Source of the DNA: Eggerthella sp. CAG:209
GTDB taxonomy: Bacteria; Actinomycetota; Coriobacteriia; Coriobacteriales; Eggerthellaceae
Direction of reading: 5' to 3'
Assembly (NCBI GenBank): GCA_000436075.1
Contig: FR884645.1
Coordinates: 2,880-21,580 of the forward strand
DNA length: 18,701 nt
Within the stretch, counting starts at the first letter, position 1, and the number at the start of each line of letters is the position of its first letter. The notes under the pieces are model-generated. The model was not told the origin of the DNA and did no database searches. It was given only the letters and a program-made list of their open reading frames with translations. A program made the translations under genes and the position numbers. Of the stretch, positions 15,592 to 18,701 are shown in pieces.

Positions 15592-16062
15592 TTATTGGCG
15601 ATGCCCTTTGGTGAAATCGTGATATTTTCGCTCAAGTTCGGAAAGCTCATCGGGGGAAAGCTCGGTGAGCTTTCTCATATGCTCATCGAAGAACATAATG
15701 CTTTCATTTTTTCGTAATCTCATCATTTCATTGTAGTAATTGACTACGGTGCCAGTGATCAGGGCAACGACAACAAGCGAAGAAAGTCCCATGAGAATCG
15801 TGATAACGCGACAGATGGTGGTATGAGCAACTATATCGCCGAATCCAATAGTGGTAATGGCTTGAAAGGAATACCAGACGGCATTGCCGAAAACAGGAAA
15901 AGTCTCAGGCTCGAGAATGCAGAACAATGCGCAGCAGACTAGGAGAAACGCTCCATAGACGGCAAATAGACTGCAGCCTCCAATCTGCTTAAAGGCATTG
16001 GCAAGCACTGCAAGTGATTGTTTGGCGGAGCGGAGGGGCTGATTCTTTTGGGGCGTGCTCAT
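15592..16062 (-). CDS. Two-TM potassium channel protein (KcsA-like pore, no RCK domain)
   Basis: This is a pore subunit that would form a tetrameric K+ channel in the cytoplasmic membrane. With ATG 16062 the product has 156 residues. TM1 is around GGCSLFAVYGAFLLVCCALF, the pore helix AVWYSFQAITT leads to the selectivity filter TIGFGD, and TM2 is around CRVITILMGLSSLVVVALITG. The C-terminal ~45 residues are charged and probably helical (HMRKLTELSPDELSELERKYHDF), without an RCK/TrkA-N regulatory domain. The frame is open to TTG 16146, which would add 28 residues; ATG 16062 is preferred because a -10-like TACAAT (minus strand, 16096-16091) lies just upstream of it. Neither start has a strong Shine-Dalgarno. 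It is the only minus-strand gene in the window and sits between trxA and trxB. Confidence 0.88.
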   Translation of the reverse strand: MSTPQKNQPLRSAKQSLAVLANAFKQIGGCSLFAVYGAFLLVCCALFCILEPETFPVFGNAVWYSFQAITTIGFGDIVAHTTICRVITILMGLSSLVVVALITGTVVNYYNEMMRLRKNESIMFFDEHMRKLTELSPDELSELERKYHDFTKGHRQ

Positions 16063-16085
16063 AGAGGCTCGTTTCTGTTTGGGTG

Positions 16086-16115
16086 TTGTTATTGTACGCT
16101 CAAAGCCCCTATAGG
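16086..16115 (+). promoter_or_regulatory. Possible trxB promoter overlapping the channel-gene promoter
   Basis: TTGTTA (16086-16091), an 18-bp spacer and TATAGG (16110-16115) precede trxB. Each hexamer matches consensus at four of six positions. A minus-strand TACAAT (16096-16091) in the same segment may serve the channel gene, so the divergent promoters would overlap. Confidence 0.35.
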
Positions 16116-16177
16116 GTGTTCGCATTGTTCGCTGAAGCTCTTGCAATGTCGGGACGAAGAAGGGGAGGGTGCTTCCT

Positions 16178-17122
16178 ATGGTCGAGAAAAAAATTAACGA
16201 TATCGTGATTGTGGGTGCAGGTCCTGCTGGGCTTACCGCGAGTATCTACGCTGCACGTGCTGGCCTTTCCGCGGTGGTTCTGGACGAACTTGGAGCGGGA
16301 GGGCAGCTTCTCTCTATCGACAATCTTGAGAATTATCCAGGGTTTCCCGATGGAATCAACGGATTTGAAGTTGCCTATTCGCTGAGGTTGCAGGCGGAGC
16401 GGTTCGGTGCCGTGATCGAAAACGATAAAGCCATAGGCATTTCGTTGGGCAAAGGAAATGGGGATGACGCTCGGTTTGTCGTGCAAGGGACGCAGGGTTC
16501 CTATCCTGCACGCAGTGTGATTATCGCTACTGGAGCAAAGCCTGTGCCCCTTCCTGTTGATGGAGCCGCTTCTTTAGTGGGGAAGGGCATCTCATATTGC
16601 GCAACCTGCGATGGCAATTTCTTCCGCAACAAGGATGTGATTGTGGCGGGAGGTGGCGATAGCGCTGTTGCCGATGTGGTGTATTTATGCCGCATTGCGC
16701 AAACAGTTCATTTGGTGCATCGCCGCGAAGAGCTGAAGGCGAGCCCTTGGTATGCCAAGCAGCTTAAGGGCATAGAGAACCTGGTAGTGCATTGGAACTG
16801 TATTGTGTCGGATGTCTTGCAGGAAGAGGGCCGCGTAAGTGGTGCTCGGCTAAAAAGCGTTTTGACAGGGGAAACGAGCACGATTCGAGCCCAAGGGATC
16901 TTTGTTGCCATCGGAACACGTCCCGATGCAGCATGGCTTGATGGGATTGTTGAGCTTGATGAGTCGGGCTATATTATTGCCGACGAGGGCGGAGCAACGT
17001 CGGTTCCGGGCTTATTTGCTGCAGGCGACGTGCGCACAACGCCTTTACGTCAGGTTGTTACTGCGGTTTCCGATGGTGCTCTTGCTGCGGAGGCGGCTGC
17101 TAGTTTCTTATCTTCATGCTAA
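16178..17122 (+). CDS. trxB: Thioredoxin reductase (NADPH, low-Mr type)
   Basis: TrxB transfers electrons from NADPH through FAD and a redox disulfide to thioredoxin. The product has 314 residues, the usual length. ATG 16178 was chosen because AGGGGAGGG ends 8 bases upstream; GTG 16169 would overlap that site. The FAD-binding motif GAGPAGLTA is at 13-21, the redox-active pair in YCATCDGNFF is Cys141/Cys144, the NADPH-binding GGGDSAVADVVYL follows at about 158, the HRREELKAS basic motif binds the NADPH phosphate, and the C-terminal FAD motif is GLFAAGDVRTTPLRQVVTA. It lies near trxA but on a separate promoter, divergent from the K+ channel gene. Confidence 0.95.
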   Translation: MVEKKINDIVIVGAGPAGLTASIYAARAGLSAVVLDELGAGGQLLSIDNLENYPGFPDGINGFEVAYSLRLQAERFGAVIENDKAIGISLGKGNGDDARFVVQGTQGSYPARSVIIATGAKPVPLPVDGAASLVGKGISYCATCDGNFFRNKDVIVAGGGDSAVADVVYLCRIAQTVHLVHRREELKASPWYAKQLKGIENLVVHWNCIVSDVLQEEGRVSGARLKSVLTGETSTIRAQGIFVAIGTRPDAAWLDGIVELDESGYIIADEGGATSVPGLFAAGDVRTTPLRQVVTAVSDGALAAEAAASFLSSC

Positions 17123-17218
17123 AATATATGGCTGTGAATTTTCCGGGTATTGTGCTCATAGGCGCGTACTCGTGGGCTGGTTGGTGGAACCGGCGATTGA
17201 AATGCGAAAAGGAAGAAC

Positions 17219-18277
17219 ATGCGCGAAAAGCTTGAGAAGATCATCGATGCATACGAAGAGCTGGAGCAGAAGCTGGGTGATCCTCAGATTCTTGCCGACC
17301 AGCATGAATACAATAAGCTTGCAAAGAGCTATGCCGACCAGGGTCCACTTGTTGTAGCTGCTCGCAAGTACGTGCAGGATCTCAACGATTTGGCAGAGGC
17401 TAAGGAAATGCTCTCTGACGCCGATATGAAGGAATTCGCTCAGGAAGAGATTTCCCGTATCGAAGGCGAGCTCCCTCAGCTTGAGGAAGACATCAAGTTC
17501 ATGCTTATCCCCTCTGACCCTGCTGACGAGAAGAACATCATTGTTGAAATTCGTGCAGCCGCCGGCGGCGACGAAGCGGCAATTTTTGCTGGCGATCTGT
17601 ATAAGATGTACCTGCGCTTTGCCGACCATCATGGCTGGAAAGTGGAGACTATGGATGTCTCTCCTTCCGAAGCAGGCGGTTACAAGGAAATCCAGTTCAA
17701 GGTAACGGGTAACAAGGTGTACTCGGTTATGAAATTCGAATCGGGTGTTCACCGCGTTCAGCGAATTCCCAAGACGGAAAGCCAGGGTCGCATCCATACC
17801 TCGACGGCAACGGTTGCTGTCCTTCCCGAGGCGGACGAAATCGATATCGACATCAAAGACAGCGATCTTCGCATTGACGTGTTCCGCGCCGGTGGACCGG
17901 GTGGTCAGTGCGTTAACACCACCGACTCCGCGGTTCGCATCACGCACTTGCCTTCTGGCTTGGTGGTTCAGTCTCAGGACCAGAAGAGCCAGCTGCAGAA
18001 CAAGATTGCCGCAATGGCCGTCCTTCGTGCTCGTTTGTACGAGAAGATGCTTGCAGAGCAGCAGGCAGCTGAAGGCGCAAAGCGTTTGGCTCAGATCGGC
18101 TCGGGCGACCGTGCTGAGAAGATCCGCACCTATAACGCTCCTCAGGATCGTGTGACCGACCACCGTATCGGTTTCAACTCCACCTACAACGGTGTGCTTA
18201 TGGGCGACTTGCTGGAGGATGTCATTACTGCGCTGCAGGCAGCTGATCGAGCACAGAAGCTTGAGGAAGCCGTTTAG
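17219..18277 (+). CDS. prfA: Peptide chain release factor 1
   Basis: RF1 reads UAA and UAG stop codons and triggers peptide release. The product has 352 residues. ATG 17219 follows AAAAGGAAG. The GGQ loop is RAGGPGGQCVNTTDSAVR (GGQ 228-230), whose Gln is the target of PrmC. The codon-recognition tripeptide is P184-K-T186 in RIPKTESQGRIHTS; the PxT pattern assigns it to RF1 rather than RF2 (SPF), with Lys at the variable position. The helical N-terminal domain 1 (1-100) is present. No frameshift site is seen. The 96-bp gap to trxB has no obvious terminator, so trxB read-through is possible. A strong terminator follows the gene. Confidence 0.98.
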   Translation: MREKLEKIIDAYEELEQKLGDPQILADQHEYNKLAKSYADQGPLVVAARKYVQDLNDLAEAKEMLSDADMKEFAQEEISRIEGELPQLEEDIKFMLIPSDPADEKNIIVEIRAAAGGDEAAIFAGDLYKMYLRFADHHGWKVETMDVSPSEAGGYKEIQFKVTGNKVYSVMKFESGVHRVQRIPKTESQGRIHTSTATVAVLPEADEIDIDIKDSDLRIDVFRAGGPGGQCVNTTDSAVRITHLPSGLVVQSQDQKSQLQNKIAAMAVLRARLYEKMLAEQQAAEGAKRLAQIGSGDRAEKIRTYNAPQDRVTDHRIGFNSTYNGVLMGDLLEDVITALQAADRAQKLEEAV

Positions 18278-18340
18278 CGTTGTTGTTGCATTGCAGCGTC
18301 TGGCAGCGTTGTGCGAGATTTGTGATTCGATGGGAACCCG

Positions 18341-18386
18341 AAAGGGCGGGGCGTGGCCAAGGGTCGATGCCCTGCCCTTTTTATTT
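18341..18386 (+). terminator. Strong intrinsic terminator after prfA
   Basis: AAAGGGCGGGGC (18341-18352) pairs with GCCCTGCCCTTT (18369-18380) with one G-T pair; an inner GGCC/GGTC can extend it. TTTTTATTT (18378-18386) follows. It separates prfA from prmC. Confidence 0.92.
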
Positions 18387-18430
18387 GGGTAGTGTCGTTC
18401 GATGCGTGTATGACGATCGCAATGAGCGTG

Positions 18431-18436
18431 TACACT
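18431..18436 (+). promoter_or_regulatory. Possible -10 element of prmC
   Basis: TACACT lies 69 bases before the prmC start and downstream of the prfA terminator, where a new promoter is needed. No good -35 is present at 16-18 bp. The hexamer overlaps the 8-bp palindrome GTGTACAC (18428-18435). Confidence 0.3.
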
Positions 18437-18504
18437 GTTTGCGCCAAGGTTGAGCGTACCTGGTTTGGTGTGCGATCGCCGTGTGGTAATGAAAGGTGAC
18501 CGTT

Positions 18505-18701
18505 GTGGCTGATAACGATATGTGGACCATAAAGGCAGCTCTTGATTGGACAATAGGATTTCTTGAGCGTAAGGGGGATGAGAATCCTCGTCTTTCGGCG
18601 GAATGGCTGATGTCTGAAGCTACGGGATTGAGTCGTATCGAGCTGTATGTGAACTTTGAGCGACCTCTTACGCTCGACGAGCGAGCTACCCTGCGTGATT
18701 T
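18505..18701 (+). CDS. prmC: PrmC, release factor glutamine methyltransferase (N-terminal part, cut by window end)
   Basis: PrmC (HemK) is the SAM-dependent enzyme that methylates the GGQ glutamine of RF1 and RF2. Only the first 65 codons are in the window, covering the N-terminal helical substrate-binding domain; the NPPY catalytic motif lies outside. Recognition rests on the pattern ALDWTIGFLERKG..NPRLSAEWLMSEATGLSRIELYVNFERPLT, where LSR-ELY-N--RPL is typical of the family (shown here in pieces of one continuous segment), and on its place right after prfA. GTG 18505 follows GAAAGGTGA (18491-18499). It has its own transcription start in all likelihood, since a strong terminator stands between it and prfA. 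Confidence 0.85.
   Translation, partial: MADNDMWTIKAALDWTIGFLERKGDENPRLSAEWLMSEATGLSRIELYVNFERPLTLDERATLRD

Noticed and set aside
17156..18553. 465-codon open frame antisense to prfA
   Set aside because: It spans prfA and runs antisense through its terminator, and has no recognisable domains; prfA is certain on the plus strand.

Overview
The window is a housekeeping stretch of a bacterial chromosome of roughly mid-50s % GC. Nearly all genes are on the plus strand. The gene content, Shine-Dalgarno starts that are often GTG, the UvrA zinc-site variant and a folate/FAD-type TrmFO together suggest an anaerobic actinobacterium of the class Coriobacteriia (Eggerthellaceae-like). This placement comes from protein character only. 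No rRNA or other lineage marker is present, so it is an inference.

Layout. 1-1969: the 3' part of trmFO (tRNA U54 methylation), followed 1 bp later by a xerC-type tyrosine recombinase; this neighbourhood is also common in Firmicutes. 2102-5794: uvrA, then an unrecognised single-pass membrane protein with an extracytoplasmic domain. 5889-9542: a promoter, tRNA-Leu(UAG), trigger factor (tig), two related hairpins, clpP and clpX, i.e. a protein folding and degradation block. 9559-12737: a terminator, valS, and a small membrane protein with a double zinc ribbon directly behind it. 12768-14910: a terminator, two leader hairpins, thrS and a very strong terminator. 14911-15272: a stretch with no convincing gene. 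15273-17122: thioredoxin (trxA), a convergent two-TM potassium channel, and a divergent thioredoxin reductase (trxB). 17219-18701: prfA (RF1), a strong terminator, and the start of prmC, which is cut by the window edge.

How the genes relate. TrmFO, ValRS, ThrRS, tRNA-Leu, RF1 and PrmC serve translation; PrmC methylates the GGQ glutamine of RF1. Trigger factor, ClpP and ClpX form a folding/proteolysis cluster. TrxA and TrxB are the two halves of the thioredoxin system and flank a K+ channel gene on the opposite strand.

I found no CRISPR array, insertion sequence, prophage, toxin-antitoxin or defence locus, and no clear new system. The items most worth a second look are the hairpins upstream of thrS (one has GGU, a threonine anticodon, in its loop), the paired TGTCGC/GCGAC hairpins between tig and clpP, the apparent co-transcription of tRNA-Leu with tig, the unrecognised exported protein behind uvrA, and the roughly 360-bp unexplained gap before trxA.
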